Source: Clostridiales bacterium (GTDB taxonomy: Bacteria > Bacillota > Clostridia > Christensenellales > Aristaeellaceae). Taken from it: DNA of 64,000 bases. The first letter of the stretch is position 1, and each line of letters starts with the position of its first letter. This document shows positions 42,939 through 51,872 of this stretch, piece by piece. The position numbers and the translations under genes are program-made. Location: the NCBI GenBank assembly GCA_019419995.1, contig JAHZHZ010000003.1, positions 1 through 64,000 of the forward strand, in the 5' to 3' direction. The notes under the pieces are model-generated. The model did no database searches and was not told the DNA's origin. It was given only the letters and a program-made list of their open reading frames with translations.

Positions 42939-44468
42939 ATGAAGGACATTATCCTTGAAACCAGAGGAATCTATAAAAAATTTGGAAATCTTACCGCCAA
43001 TCAGGATGTCAATATTCAGGTCGAGAGGGCAAGTGTGCATGCGATTATCGGCGAAAATGGTGCCGGGAAGAGCACGCTGATGAATATGATTGCAGGCATC
43101 TTCAAGCCGACCCTGGGTGAGATTCTGGTCAACGGCGAAAAACAAGTATTTCGCAGCCCCAATGACGCCGCTGCAAAGGGTATCGGCATGGTTCATCAGG
43201 AGTTCATGCTCTATCCGGATTTGAAGATCATTGACAATCTGATGATGGGATTTGAATCCATTCATCACGGCATTTTTCTGGACAAGCGCAAGGCCCGGGC
43301 GGATATATTGGAAATCTGCAATAAGTACAACTTTTCCATTCCGTTGGATGCCTATGCGCGGGATTTGCCCGTTTCCATCAAGCAGCAGGTGGAAATTGTG
43401 AAAGTGCTCTACAAGGGTGCAGATATCATTATTCTGGATGAACCGACCTCCGTATTGACTCCGCAGGGCATTGAAGGTCTGTTTAATGCTTTGCGCAGGT
43501 TAAAGAGCCTGGGAAAAACCATTATCCTGATTACCCATAAGCTCAAGGAGGTCATGGAAATTTCCGATGCAATCACGGTGTTGAAAAATGGCGTGGTGAT
43601 GGGCAATGTGCTTCCTTCTGAAGTGAACGAACAGACGCTGGCCAACATGATGGTTGGCAGAAATGTGCTTTTTGATACGAAAAAAGCGCCCAAACAATTG
43701 GGCGAAACGCTTTTTCAGGTGGAAAATCTGTGCGCTAACGACGATAATTTCGTGGAAAAAGTGCACAACGTGAATTTCCAGATCCGCAAGGGCGAAATTG
43801 TGGGAATCGCTGGAGTTGCAGGATCTGGCCAAACTGAATTGGTTGAATGTCTGTTTGGTCTGCGCAAGGCCAGCAGTGGAAAAATTATCTACAAGGGCCA
43901 CAACATTGTCAAGGAGAGCCCCAGAGAGCACAGAATTGAAAAAATCGGCTATGTTCCTCAGGATCGCCTTGCCACTGGTACGAATGTTGAGGCATCAATT
44001 ACCGAAAATGCCATCATGGGCTATCATGTCGCCCATGGATTTAAAAACCCGATCTTGCTTGATCGAAAGCAGGCCAATGATTTTGCCCGTGATGTTGTAC
44101 AAAAGTACAATGTAAAGACGGAAAGCCTGAAGACGTTGGTGGGCAATCTTTCCGGCGGAAATATCCAGAAGCTGGTCGTGGGACGCGAATTTGATCAGGA
44201 CAACGATTTGCTGATCATCGAGGACCCCACTCGAGGCATCGATGTGGGCGCCATCGAATTCATCTGGCAGAAGATTATTGACATCTCTCAGCAGGGCGTG
44301 TCCGTGCTCTTGATCAGCCACGAGTTGGGTGAAATTATGGAACTGTCAGACCGTATCCTTGTGATGTATAACGGTGAAATGGTCGCTGATTTGATCAACG
44401 ACGCTTCACTGGATGAGAATAAAGTGGGACTGTATATGCTGGGAGGTAAGCAAAATGAAGAGGCATAG
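42939..44468 (+). CDS. BMP-type (nucleoside-class) ABC transporter ATP-binding protein
   Basis: A 509-residue double ATPase with GENGAGKSTLMNMIAG, Walker B IILDEPTSVLTP, GVAGSGQTELVECLFG, LSGGNIQKLVVGREF and IIEDPTRGIDVGAIEF. The LSGGNIQKLVVGRE form (Ile and Glu instead of the RbsA QQ) is typical of YufO/NupO nucleoside transporters. An in-frame TTG five codons upstream is an alternative start. It overlaps the next gene by 14 bases. Confidence 0.94.
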   Translation: MKDIILETRGIYKKFGNLTANQDVNIQVERASVHAIIGENGAGKSTLMNMIAGIFKPTLGEILVNGEKQVFRSPNDAAAKGIGMVHQEFMLYPDLKIIDNLMMGFESIHHGIFLDKRKARADILEICNKYNFSIPLDAYARDLPVSIKQQVEIVKVLYKGADIIILDEPTSVLTPQGIEGLFNALRRLKSLGKTIILITHKLKEVMEISDAITVLKNGVVMGNVLPSEVNEQTLANMMVGRNVLFDTKKAPKQLGETLFQVENLCANDDNFVEKVHNVNFQIRKGEIVGIAGVAGSGQTELVECLFGLRKASSGKIIYKGHNIVKESPREHRIEKIGYVPQDRLATGTNVEASITENAIMGYHVAHGFKNPILLDRKQANDFARDVVQKYNVKTESLKTLVGNLSGGNIQKLVVGREFDQDNDLLIIEDPTRGIDVGAIEFIWQKIIDISQQGVSVLLISHELGEIMELSDRILVMYNGEMVADLINDASLDENKVGLYMLGGKQNEEA

Positions 44469-45555
44469 TGGCAAAAATCTGCAAGGCGTTGCCCTGAATG
44501 CCGCCAGATATGTGTTTGCCTTCGTGATGGTGGCAATTGTGGGGGCCATTTTGGTCAGCAGTCAGGGCAACAGTCCGTTAGAGGCGCTTCAGGCCATTAT
44601 CTCCGGCGCCTTTGGTACCAAGCGAGCGATTGGTACTACCATTCGTTGGATGACCCCCACCTTGATTACAGCCATATCCGCAGTTATCGCATTTCGCTCC
44701 GGTATTTGGAATGTGGGCATCGAAGGGCAGATGTATCTGGGCGCCTTTATGTGTGCGGTGGTGGGATATGAACTCAGTTTACCTCGCGGCTTGCATATCA
44801 TCGTTTGCCTGGTGGTTGCGGGTGTGAGCGGCATGCTTTTTGCGTTGATCCCGGCGCTGCTCAAGAGCTATTTAAATGTCAATGAACTGATTAGCACTTT
44901 GATGCTCAACTATGCCGCCACCTATCTAACAGAGTTTATGACCTTTAAATACATGGGCTTTGATGCTTCGGCACTGGCGGATGCCATTGCTACCAATGAG
45001 ATGAAGGACAGTTCGCGGCTTTCTATGCTCATTCCCGGAACTTCGGCGAGCACGGCCATCTTGATTGCGCTGGGCCTGGCGATCGTGGTCTATCTGTTTT
45101 ACCGCTACACCGTCAAGGGTTATGAATTTAAAATGGTAGGCCAGAATCTGCGCTTCTCCAAGTATGGCGGCGTCAATTCCAGAAAGACCTTCATGACGAT
45201 CTTCCTCATCAGCGGTTTTGTGGCCGGCCTCTGCGGCGGCACGGAAATGTGCGGCAATTTCGGCAAATTCCGCACGGCATTTGCCACAAACCTGGGCTGG
45301 GACGGCGTAATGGTTACCTCCATCGCTCAGAATAATCCGCTGGTCTGCGTGTTTGTATCCTATATCTGGGGCGTACTTAAAGCTGGCTCTCTGCAACTGG
45401 AGCGCGTGACTTCCAACAATCGTCTGGTGGTCAACATTGTTCAGGCACTCTTTGTGCTGATGGTTTCTGTGGACTTTAAGTCACTATACAATACCTATTT
45501 GAACCATATGCAGTACCGGAAGCTGCGCAGGCAAGGAGGCAGTAGAGTAGAATGA
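44455..45555 (+). CDS. ABC transporter permease (YufP/NupP-like)
   Basis: A 366-residue membrane protein with about eight hydrophobic stretches, GIWNVGIEGQMYLGAFM, NVNELISTLMLNYAATYL and GVNSRKTFMTIFLISGFVAGLCG-type segments. These mark the permease 1 of nucleoside/BMP importers. GGGAGG precedes the ATG, and ATPase and permease coding regions overlap. Confidence 0.92.
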   Translation: MKRHSGKNLQGVALNAARYVFAFVMVAIVGAILVSSQGNSPLEALQAIISGAFGTKRAIGTTIRWMTPTLITAISAVIAFRSGIWNVGIEGQMYLGAFMCAVVGYELSLPRGLHIIVCLVVAGVSGMLFALIPALLKSYLNVNELISTLMLNYAATYLTEFMTFKYMGFDASALADAIATNEMKDSSRLSMLIPGTSASTAILIALGLAIVVYLFYRYTVKGYEFKMVGQNLRFSKYGGVNSRKTFMTIFLISGFVAGLCGGTEMCGNFGKFRTAFATNLGWDGVMVTSIAQNNPLVCVFVSYIWGVLKAGSLQLERVTSNNRLVVNIVQALFVLMVSVDFKSLYNTYLNHMQYRKLRRQGGSRVE

Positions 45556-46472
45556 GTATTTTCTTCAGTTTGTCGACCTTTGCGTCCACAATACGACTGA
45601 CGGCGCCTCTGGCCTTTGCCACTATGGGCGCCTGCTACGGGCATAAAGCCAAGATATTCAACATCGGCCTTGAAAGTTATGTTCTTATCAGTGCTTTTTT
45701 CTCCACCTGGGGCAGCTACCTCTTTGAAAGTCCGTGGATGGGTCTGCTATTCGGCATCATCAGCGGTCTTGTGACCTCCGCTGTGTTTGGTGCATTTGTT
45801 CTGCACTTGAAGGCGGATCCCTTTGTAGTGGGTATTGCCATGAACCTGGGAGCTTCCAGCCTGACCTCCCTGTTGCTGCTGAACGTGTTTGATACGCGAG
45901 GTTCGTTCTCCAGTCCCAGCATCGTCGGCTTCTCCAGAATCAATATTCCCCTGCTGGAGAAGATTCCCGTGATCAATGAAATATTTAATAATCACTACAG
46001 CATTGTGTATCTGGCCTTCGTGGCGGTGATTGTCTCTCAGATTTTGATGTATAAGACGCCCTTTGGATTGCGCATTCGGGGCGTGGGAATCAATGAAAAG
46101 GCTTCTGAGAGCGTGGGTGTCTCTGTGGTGAAGTATAAGTGGTATTCCCTGATTTTGACTGGAGTTCTCACGGGAGCCGCAGGTGCCTGTCTGCCCTTGT
46201 GCGGCCTGTCCATGTTTACTGAAAACATGTCTGCCGGCAAAGGATTCCTGGCGGTGTCTGCCGCCCGTATCGGCGCAGGTGATCCCTTGCGTGCGCTGAT
46301 TGCCTGCATGATCTTCTCGTATGTGGATGCGCTATCTGTATCCCTGCAGAGCATCAACATTCCTTCGCAGATCGTGCTGATGGCTCCGTACGTAGTGACC
46401 GTTATCGTCATGTGCTTTACAAGTTCACAGCATCCTGCAATTTTTAACCGCCGGAAAACTAAACAGAGCTGA
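45552..46472 (+). CDS. ABC transporter permease (YufQ/NupQ-like)
   Basis: A 306-residue second permease with LTAPLAFATMGACYGHKAKIFNIGLE-like opening, LKADPFVVGIAMNLGASSLT and GINEKASESVGVSVVKYKW, all typical of permease 2 in nucleoside importers. Its ATG overlaps the preceding stop in ATGA. With the three genes before it the importer is complete. Confidence 0.92.
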   Translation: MSIFFSLSTFASTIRLTAPLAFATMGACYGHKAKIFNIGLESYVLISAFFSTWGSYLFESPWMGLLFGIISGLVTSAVFGAFVLHLKADPFVVGIAMNLGASSLTSLLLLNVFDTRGSFSSPSIVGFSRINIPLLEKIPVINEIFNNHYSIVYLAFVAVIVSQILMYKTPFGLRIRGVGINEKASESVGVSVVKYKWYSLILTGVLTGAAGACLPLCGLSMFTENMSAGKGFLAVSAARIGAGDPLRALIACMIFSYVDALSVSLQSINIPSQIVLMAPYVVTVIVMCFTSSQHPAIFNRRKTKQS

Positions 46473-46481
46473 GGTGATTTT

Positions 46482-46979
46482 ATGAAAGTGATGGCAAGAA
46501 GAATCAACGCGGAAGATTTTTCAGCGTTTGGAAGGTATTTTAACATGTATCAAGCCAAAGAGGGGATCAAACATACCCGGGGCGATAGTTTTGAGGACCA
46601 TATGACTTGTCAACCCATCGTGGATACGGACGTGCATTTGGGGTTGACGGTGGGCAGTGCGGCCCCGTGCGCCATTGTTTCCATGGAAAAGCATAGCCAC
46701 ACGCAGGAGGCAATTTTGTGCATGAGAGATCCGATTCTCTTCTGTGTGGCCGCTTCAAGGGGAAATGAAGCGCCCCGGGCGGAAGATTTGCATGCTTTTC
46801 TGATGGAGCCGGGTGACGTGGCCATTATTGAGCGTGAAGTATGGCACGATGCCTGCCACGGCTTAGGGCATGATACGCCTTACTACTGGCTCGCCCTCGC
46901 CGGTAAGGCGCCGGCAGTTTGGGAGAAGGTTGCTGGCGAAGTGGAATTGACCTGGGATGATTCTGCTTCAGGAAAATAG
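46482..46979 (+). CDS. Ureidoglycolate lyase (AllA)-like protein
   Basis: A 165-residue cupin-type protein resembling AllA: MEKHSHTQEAILCM (AllA ERH...Q motif), ILFCVA, HAFLMEPGDVAIIE and EVWHDACHGL. AllA releases urea from ureidoglycolate at the end of allantoin breakdown. Ring-derived ureido compounds would be expected products of the amide hydrolases encoded nearby, which makes a related lyase step plausible. Identity to AllA is partial, so the substrate may differ. It is ten bases after the permease gene. Confidence 0.75.
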   Translation: MKVMARRINAEDFSAFGRYFNMYQAKEGIKHTRGDSFEDHMTCQPIVDTDVHLGLTVGSAAPCAIVSMEKHSHTQEAILCMRDPILFCVAASRGNEAPRAEDLHAFLMEPGDVAIIEREVWHDACHGLGHDTPYYWLALAGKAPAVWEKVAGEVELTWDDSASGK

Positions 46980-46999
46980 TGTTGACCGAGGTGAAAGCG

Positions 47000-47905
47000 A
47001 TGAAAGTTTGTTGCTTTGGATCTCTGAATATTGATTATGTCTATCGTGTGAGACGCTTTGTGCGGGCAGGCGAGACGCTGTCCTCCCTGGAGCGCAGCGT
47101 AGTTTGCGGAGGCAAGGGACTCAATCAGTCCATTGCCTTGGCCCGCTGTGGCGCCGCCGTTTTCCATGCGGGCAATGTGGGCGCCACGGATGGCGCCATG
47201 CTGCTCAGTGCCCTGCAATCCAACGGCGTAGATACCTCCCTCATCTGCCAGCAGAACGCGGTCAGCGGCCATGCCATCATTCAGGTGGACGCAGAGGGCG
47301 AAAATTGTATTTTGCTCCATGGTGGTACGAATCTGAGCGTTACCCGCGAACAGATTGACCGGGTATTTTCAATTTTTGATCCGGGAGATTATGTAGTTTT
47401 GCAAAATGAAATCAACATGCTGCCGGAAATCGTGCGTACAGCCTATGAAAAAGGCATGAAAGTTATTTTAAATCCTTCGCCGGTGGCGGGGATTCTGGAG
47501 GAAGTTCCTCTGGAAATGGTTGATTATCTGTTTTTAAATGAGGAAGAAGCCTGCCAGCTTTCTGGCAAGGCAGATGCGGAAAGCAGCGTAAAGGTCTTGC
47601 GCGAGCGCTATCCACGTGTAACGTCAGTATGCACGCTGGGGGCGAGGGGCGCTCTGGTTTACGATGGGAAATTTACTTTTGCAAAGGGACAGCAGGTTCA
47701 AGTGGTAGATACAACAGGTGCGGGCGATACCTTCCTGGGATATTATGTGGGGTTGATGATGGAGGGAAAGTCCGAAGCTGAGTGCCTGGAGGGGGCAATT
47801 TCCGCCGCGACACTTTGCATCCAGAAACCGGGCGCATCATCTTCCATCCCTTATCGGGCCCAGGTGGAAGGTTTGCGCATGAAGTGTGCCGCAAAAGCGA
47901 TTTGA
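47000..47905 (+). CDS. PfkB-family carbohydrate kinase (ribokinase-like)
   Basis: A 301-residue kinase with SLNIDYVYRV, GGKGLNQSIALARCGA (substrate-binding signature, 37-52) and VDTTGAGDTFLGYY, where DTTGAGD (237-243) includes the catalytic Asp and anion hole. The layout fits ribokinase; nucleoside kinases of the family are possible too. The ATG at 47000 has GAGG upstream; an in-frame TTG seven codons earlier is less likely. As last gene of the operon it could phosphorylate the sugar freed by the ADP-ribosylglycohydrolase-fold enzyme. Confidence 0.92.
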   Translation: MKVCCFGSLNIDYVYRVRRFVRAGETLSSLERSVVCGGKGLNQSIALARCGAAVFHAGNVGATDGAMLLSALQSNGVDTSLICQQNAVSGHAIIQVDAEGENCILLHGGTNLSVTREQIDRVFSIFDPGDYVVLQNEINMLPEIVRTAYEKGMKVILNPSPVAGILEEVPLEMVDYLFLNEEEACQLSGKADAESSVKVLRERYPRVTSVCTLGARGALVYDGKFTFAKGQQVQVVDTTGAGDTFLGYYVGLMMEGKSEAECLEGAISAATLCIQKPGASSSIPYRAQVEGLRMKCAAKAI

Positions 47906-47968
47906 CTGAAAAAGTGAATTTTCTGCACTGTGCGCTGAATAATTTGCAAATACAGCTTTCATTCCGAG

Positions 47969-48003
47969 GGACGGCATGACCTTTAAGGTCATGCCGTCCT
48001 TTT
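47969..48003 (+). terminator. Terminator of the N-glycoside operon
   Basis: Perfect 13-bp stem (47969-47981 with 47987-47999), 5-base loop and four T. It ends the operon 40366-47905. Confidence 0.9.
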
Positions 48004-48044
48004 ATGGATGGATTTGTAGATACTGGAACGTTGGAAGATTTGCT

Positions 48045-48950
48045 CTAGCAGTCAGTTTGACGGCCGTCATTTAATTCCAGCAGGTTTTTTTGAAGAGACT
48101 CCAAAAATAATTCTTCCGCTTTGGAGAAAATCTGATATTTTTTCCATACCAAATACATGCCCAGTTCCAGCCGTGGGGTTAGTGGACGAAAACAGAGGGT
48201 GCTGCCTGCCGTATTGATCAGTTTATCCAGGGAAAAGGCATAGCCCATGCCTTCATCTACCATTAAAGAGGCATTGAAAATCAAATTATAAGTCGCAACG
48301 GTACAAAGCTCCGAGGGTTCTTTCTGAAGCCAGTGATATAAACCGCTCTTATTTTCCACCTGGCGGGATAAAATCAGGGGCTTATCCCACAAGTCCTGGG
48401 GAGTTAGAGCATCTTTTTGGGCCAGAGGACTGTCTCGCCGCATTAGGATTCCCCAAACATCTTTCATGGGCAATTCTATATAGTGATATTTTGCTTTGTC
48501 GATGTCTCCCAACAGAATGCCAAATTTCAATAGCCCTTTATCCAGTTGATCGCAGACGTCCACAGCGTCTCCGCTGACAATGTGAAAATGAATGCCGGGA
48601 TATTGCTTTTGAAGCTGGGTTGCAGTCCTGGCAATTTGCCGGATTCCATCGGTTTCACCGGTTCCGATATAAATATCGCCCCCGATTGTACCGCCGGACT
48701 GCATCACTTCTTTTTCAGTGCGTCCCACCAGATCCAGGATTTCTTCGGCTCGCTTTCGCAGCAGCATGCCCTCTTCGGTCAATGTAATCTTCCGACTCCC
48801 GCGGATCATCAGTTGTTTGCCCAGTTCCTCTTCCAGCTCTCGCAGCTGCCTGGAGAGCGTTGGCTGCGTGAGGTGCAGGCTACGGGCCGCGGTGGTTATA
48901 CTTTGCGATTGAGCCACAGCAAGAAAATACTGCAGTACTCTTAATTCCAT
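48045..48950 (-). CDS. LysR-family transcriptional regulator
   Basis: A 301-residue regulator: N-terminal winged HTH (VLQYFLAVAQSQSITTAARSL, TQPTLSRQLRELEEELG) and a LysR substrate-binding domain (about 90-295). The ATG at 48948-48950 has AGGAGG upstream. It is divergent from a four-gene cassette, and a T-N11-A palindrome lies in the shared control region over its own -35, the standard LysR autoregulation design. Confidence 0.94.
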   Translation of the reverse strand: MELRVLQYFLAVAQSQSITTAARSLHLTQPTLSRQLRELEEELGKQLMIRGSRKITLTEEGMLLRKRAEEILDLVGRTEKEVMQSGGTIGGDIYIGTGETDGIRQIARTATQLQKQYPGIHFHIVSGDAVDVCDQLDKGLLKFGILLGDIDKAKYHYIELPMKDVWGILMRRDSPLAQKDALTPQDLWDKPLILSRQVENKSGLYHWLQKEPSELCTVATYNLIFNASLMVDEGMGYAFSLDKLINTAGSTLCFRPLTPRLELGMYLVWKKYQIFSKAEELFLESLQKNLLELNDGRQTDC

Positions 48951-48969
48951 AAAATATCCTCCTGATATC

Positions 48970-48998
48970 AGTATAATGGATCTATCGATGCTTTTCAA
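48970..48998 (-). promoter_or_regulatory. Promoter of the LysR gene
   Basis: Minus-strand TTGAAA (48993-48998), 17-base spacer, TATACT (48970-48975). The -35 lies inside the LysR-box palindrome. Confidence 0.75.
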
Positions 48999-49002
48999 GC
49001 AT
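48988..49002. promoter_or_regulatory. LysR-type box (ATGCTT-ttc-AAGCAT)
   Basis: Six-base inverted repeat with 3-base centre, containing the T-N11-A core (T48989 to A49001), located between the divergent lysR gene and the DUF3737 cassette. Confidence 0.65.
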
Positions 49003-49025
49003 GGATTGCTATTTTTTATAGGTAT

Positions 49026-49054
49026 TTGTTATTGGTCGCGCTTGATGTTAAAAT
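49026..49054 (+). promoter_or_regulatory. Promoter of the DUF3737 cassette
   Basis: TTGTTA (49026-49031), 17-base spacer, TAAAAT (49049-49054). The LysR box lies about 60 bases upstream of the predicted transcription start, a normal activation position. Confidence 0.6.
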
Positions 49055-49173
49055 AGAAATGGAGAGGAAAATCCTTTTGAATTATGCTGATTGTGAACGG
49101 ATGCAACGCTGCAAATTTTTAAAGGACTACGAAGTAAAAAGAGACGGCGCTGACAGGGATTGGGAGGCTGCAT

Positions 49174-50037
49174 ATGAAAGTGATTGAAAACCATGTTACT
49201 GATATGGAGAGGGCATTCTACGGGGAAAAGGGATTGCTTTTGAGATCCTGCTCCTTTGATGGCCCGGCAGACGGAGAAAGCGCGCTCAAAGAGTGCCGTG
49301 ATATCCAGATTGAAGACAGCTTCTGCAATCTTCGCTATCCCTTCTGGCACGATCATGGCCTGAAAATCAGAGGATCTGAATTGACCCCGCTTTGCCGTGC
49401 GGCCCTTTGGTATTCTGACCATGTGGAAATTGTGGAGACAAAGCTCCACGGCATCAAAGCATTGCGGGAATGCGGCGATGTAGCGATAAAGAACTGCGAT
49501 ATTAATTCCGATGAATTTGGCTGGTCGGTTCGCAATCTCTCCATGGAGAATTGTGCGGCGGAAAGCGAGTATTTCTTGCTTCGGGGTGAGAATCTGCACC
49601 TGAAAGATATTCAATTTAAGGGCAAATATTCCTTTCAGTATACGAAAAATGTGGTCATTGAGAATTCAGTGCTTGATACCAAAGACGCTTTCTGGCACGC
49701 ACAGAATGTAATGGTGAAAGACAGCCTGATCAAAGGGGAGTATCTGGCGTGGTATTCTCAGGGATTAACTCTGGTGAATTGCAAAATTGTAGGCACGCAA
49801 CCATTTTGTTATTGTACCGGTTTGAAGTTGATTGACTGCGAAATGGTAAATGCGGATCTGTGTTTTGAAAAATCCGAAGTGGAAGCCACAATTACAACGC
49901 CTGTGATCAGCATTAAGAATCCCAGATCCGGCGTGATCTCGGTTCCTGCGGTGGGCGATATAATCATGGATGACAGGGAGGCCCGGGGAAAAATTCTCAT
50001 TGGGAAGCGTCGGGAAAATGGAAGCGCGTGTGCATGA
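49174..50037 (+). CDS. DUF3737-family right-handed beta-helix protein
   Basis: The 287-residue protein has repeated short strands with FWHA, LAWYSQ, FCYCTGLKLIDCEM and SIKNPRSG motifs typical of DUF3737, a family predicted to form a right-handed parallel beta-helix. Members occur in gut Bacillota next to LysR regulators, hydrolases and reductases; the function is unknown. No signal peptide is present, so it is cytoplasmic. It is the first gene of the cassette, with GGGAGG upstream of the ATG. Confidence 0.85.
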   Translation: MKVIENHVTDMERAFYGEKGLLLRSCSFDGPADGESALKECRDIQIEDSFCNLRYPFWHDHGLKIRGSELTPLCRAALWYSDHVEIVETKLHGIKALRECGDVAIKNCDINSDEFGWSVRNLSMENCAAESEYFLLRGENLHLKDIQFKGKYSFQYTKNVVIENSVLDTKDAFWHAQNVMVKDSLIKGEYLAWYSQGLTLVNCKIVGTQPFCYCTGLKLIDCEMVNADLCFEKSEVEATITTPVISIKNPRSGVISVPAVGDIIMDDREARGKILIGKRRENGSACA

Positions 50038-50163
50038 ACTGCGGCGTGCTGCCTTAGGATCATTTTGAATGGTAACGGATGCCTTGCATAGGGAAAATGG
50101 AGCCTATCCAGGCCAAAGGGAATTTGAAAAAAGAATGGCAGATCAGGAAGGGAGGATTTCAAA

Positions 50164-51138
50164 ATGAAGGAACAGTTGCATCTGACGGGGGAATGGGACA
50201 AAACATTTCCTAAAAGTGAAAAGGTAGATCATAAGAAGGTTACGTTTCAGAATCGCTATGGTATTACCCTGGCTGCAGATTTGTATTTGCCCAGAAATAT
50301 ATCAGAAAAGCTGGCGGCCATTGCAGTTTGCGGCCCCTTTGGTGCAGTAAAGGAGCAGTGTTCCGGGCTGTACGCCCAGAAGATGGCGGAAAGAGGGTTT
50401 CTAACGATGGCCTTCGATCCTTCCTTCACGGGTGAAAGTGGTGGAACGCCCCGATATGTAGCTTCCCCAGATATCAATACGGAGGATTTTCAGGCAGCTG
50501 TTGATTTCCTGTCCGTGCAGGACATGGTCGATCCGGAGAAGATTGGCATCATCGGCATCTGCGGCTGGGGAGGAATGGCCCTCAATGCTGCTGCCATTGA
50601 TACGAGAATCAAGGCGACGGTGGCTTCCACTATGTATGACATGTCAAGGGTTACCGCAAATGGATATTTCGATGCGGAGGACAGCGAATCGGCTCGATAT
50701 GAAAAGCGGAAGGCTTTGAATGCTCAGAGAACGTTGGATTACAAAAATGGGAGTTATGCCAGAGCAGGTGGCGTAGTGGACCCCCTACCGGAAGACGCGC
50801 CGTTTTTTGTTAAGGATTATTATGACTATTATAAAACCAGCCGCGGATATCATGTTCGTTCCCTCAATTCAAATGAGGGATGGAATGTGACTTCTTCGCT
50901 CTCGTTTCTCAACATGCCAATTTTGCAGTACACTCAGGAAATTCGCAGTGCGGTTCTGCTGATTCATGGTGAAAAGGCTCACTCCTGTTATTTCAGCCAG
51001 GATGCGTATAAAAGGCTCATTGGTGAGAACAAGGAGCTGATGATCATTCCGGGTGCGGTGCATACGGATTTATACGATCGAATGGAGTTCATTCCATTTG
51101 ATAAGCTGGAAAGATTTTTCAAAACATATCTGAAGTAA
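50164..51138 (+). CDS. Alpha/beta hydrolase (dienelactone hydrolase-like, Cys at nucleophile position)
   Basis: A 324-residue alpha/beta hydrolase: VTFQNRYGITLAADLYLP opening, oxyanion CGPFGAVKEQ, nucleophile elbow GICGWGG with cysteine in place of the usual serine, and a C-terminal HGEKAHSCYFS and GAVHTDLYD that supply Asp/His. A Cys nucleophile is seen in dienelactone hydrolases and related YcjY-type proteins. Substrate not identifiable. It is 126 bases after DUF3737 in the same direction, so probably one operon. Confidence 0.83.
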   Translation: MKEQLHLTGEWDKTFPKSEKVDHKKVTFQNRYGITLAADLYLPRNISEKLAAIAVCGPFGAVKEQCSGLYAQKMAERGFLTMAFDPSFTGESGGTPRYVASPDINTEDFQAAVDFLSVQDMVDPEKIGIIGICGWGGMALNAAAIDTRIKATVASTMYDMSRVTANGYFDAEDSESARYEKRKALNAQRTLDYKNGSYARAGGVVDPLPEDAPFFVKDYYDYYKTSRGYHVRSLNSNEGWNVTSSLSFLNMPILQYTQEIRSAVLLIHGEKAHSCYFSQDAYKRLIGENKELMIIPGAVHTDLYDRMEFIPFDKLERFFKTYLK

Positions 51139-51166
51139 TCGATTTATGATGGAGAGGAGAAATTGC

Positions 51167-51736
51167 ATGGCAAGAGTATTTTGCGCAATCCTCATGCTCA
51201 TGCTTTGCCTTTCAGCCTGTAGGGGGGAAACTTCCCTGAAGGAAGTCAAAGCCGTTCCGTCCCAAGTGATCAATTCGCCCCAAGATGGATATCTTGATAG
51301 CCCAGTTCCTCAGGAGGATTTTGCTCAAACAGATCGTTTTTCGCAGGCACAGTCAAAGGAGGAGGGTATTTTGAAGATCACCGTGGGGGAATATGTTTTA
51401 AATGCGGCCTTTGAGGATAACGCATCCGCGAGAGAATTCCGTCAATTGCTGGCGCAAGGTCCGGTAACGATTGAAATGGATGATTACGGCGGCTTTGAAA
51501 AAGTGGGTGCGCTTGGTACAACGCTCACCCGGAGCGACGAGCAGATCACAGCGGAACCCGGTGACGTGATTCTCTATCAGGGAAACCAGATTACTGTCTA
51601 TTACGGCACGAATTCCTGGAAGTTTACCAGGCTTGCAAAGATAGAAGATCCCTCAGACTTAAAGGCAAAGTTGGGGGAGGGAACGGTGCAGGTGACTTTT
51701 TCTCTGGAACCGGGAGAAGACAGGAATGCAGATTGA
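51167..51736 (+). CDS. Lipoprotein with cyclophilin-like domain
   Basis: Residues 1-19 form a lipoprotein signal with lipobox LSAC (Cys near 18); the mature part (about 75-180) matches the small cyclophilin-like family often annotated Cyclophil_like2, with LNAAFEDNASAREF, MDDYGGFEKVG, PGDVILYQGNQITVYYG. The role of this family is unclear. The ATG is preceded by GGAGAGGAG. It is one of the few clear lipoproteins in the window. Confidence 0.8.
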   Translation: MARVFCAILMLMLCLSACRGETSLKEVKAVPSQVINSPQDGYLDSPVPQEDFAQTDRFSQAQSKEEGILKITVGEYVLNAAFEDNASAREFRQLLAQGPVTIEMDDYGGFEKVGALGTTLTRSDEQITAEPGDVILYQGNQITVYYGTNSWKFTRLAKIEDPSDLKAKLGEGTVQVTFSLEPGEDRNAD

Positions 51737-51872
51737 CTGGGGCGCGTTTTGGCCAAAGACTTCTTTTGAGGAAAAATCTACCTGGATTACAGAAGGCAGG
51801 GCATACACTGTTGCGGCATCGTCCTGTAGAGACATTAAAAGTGGATCAAACAATTGATGGGAGGGAGCCAAT

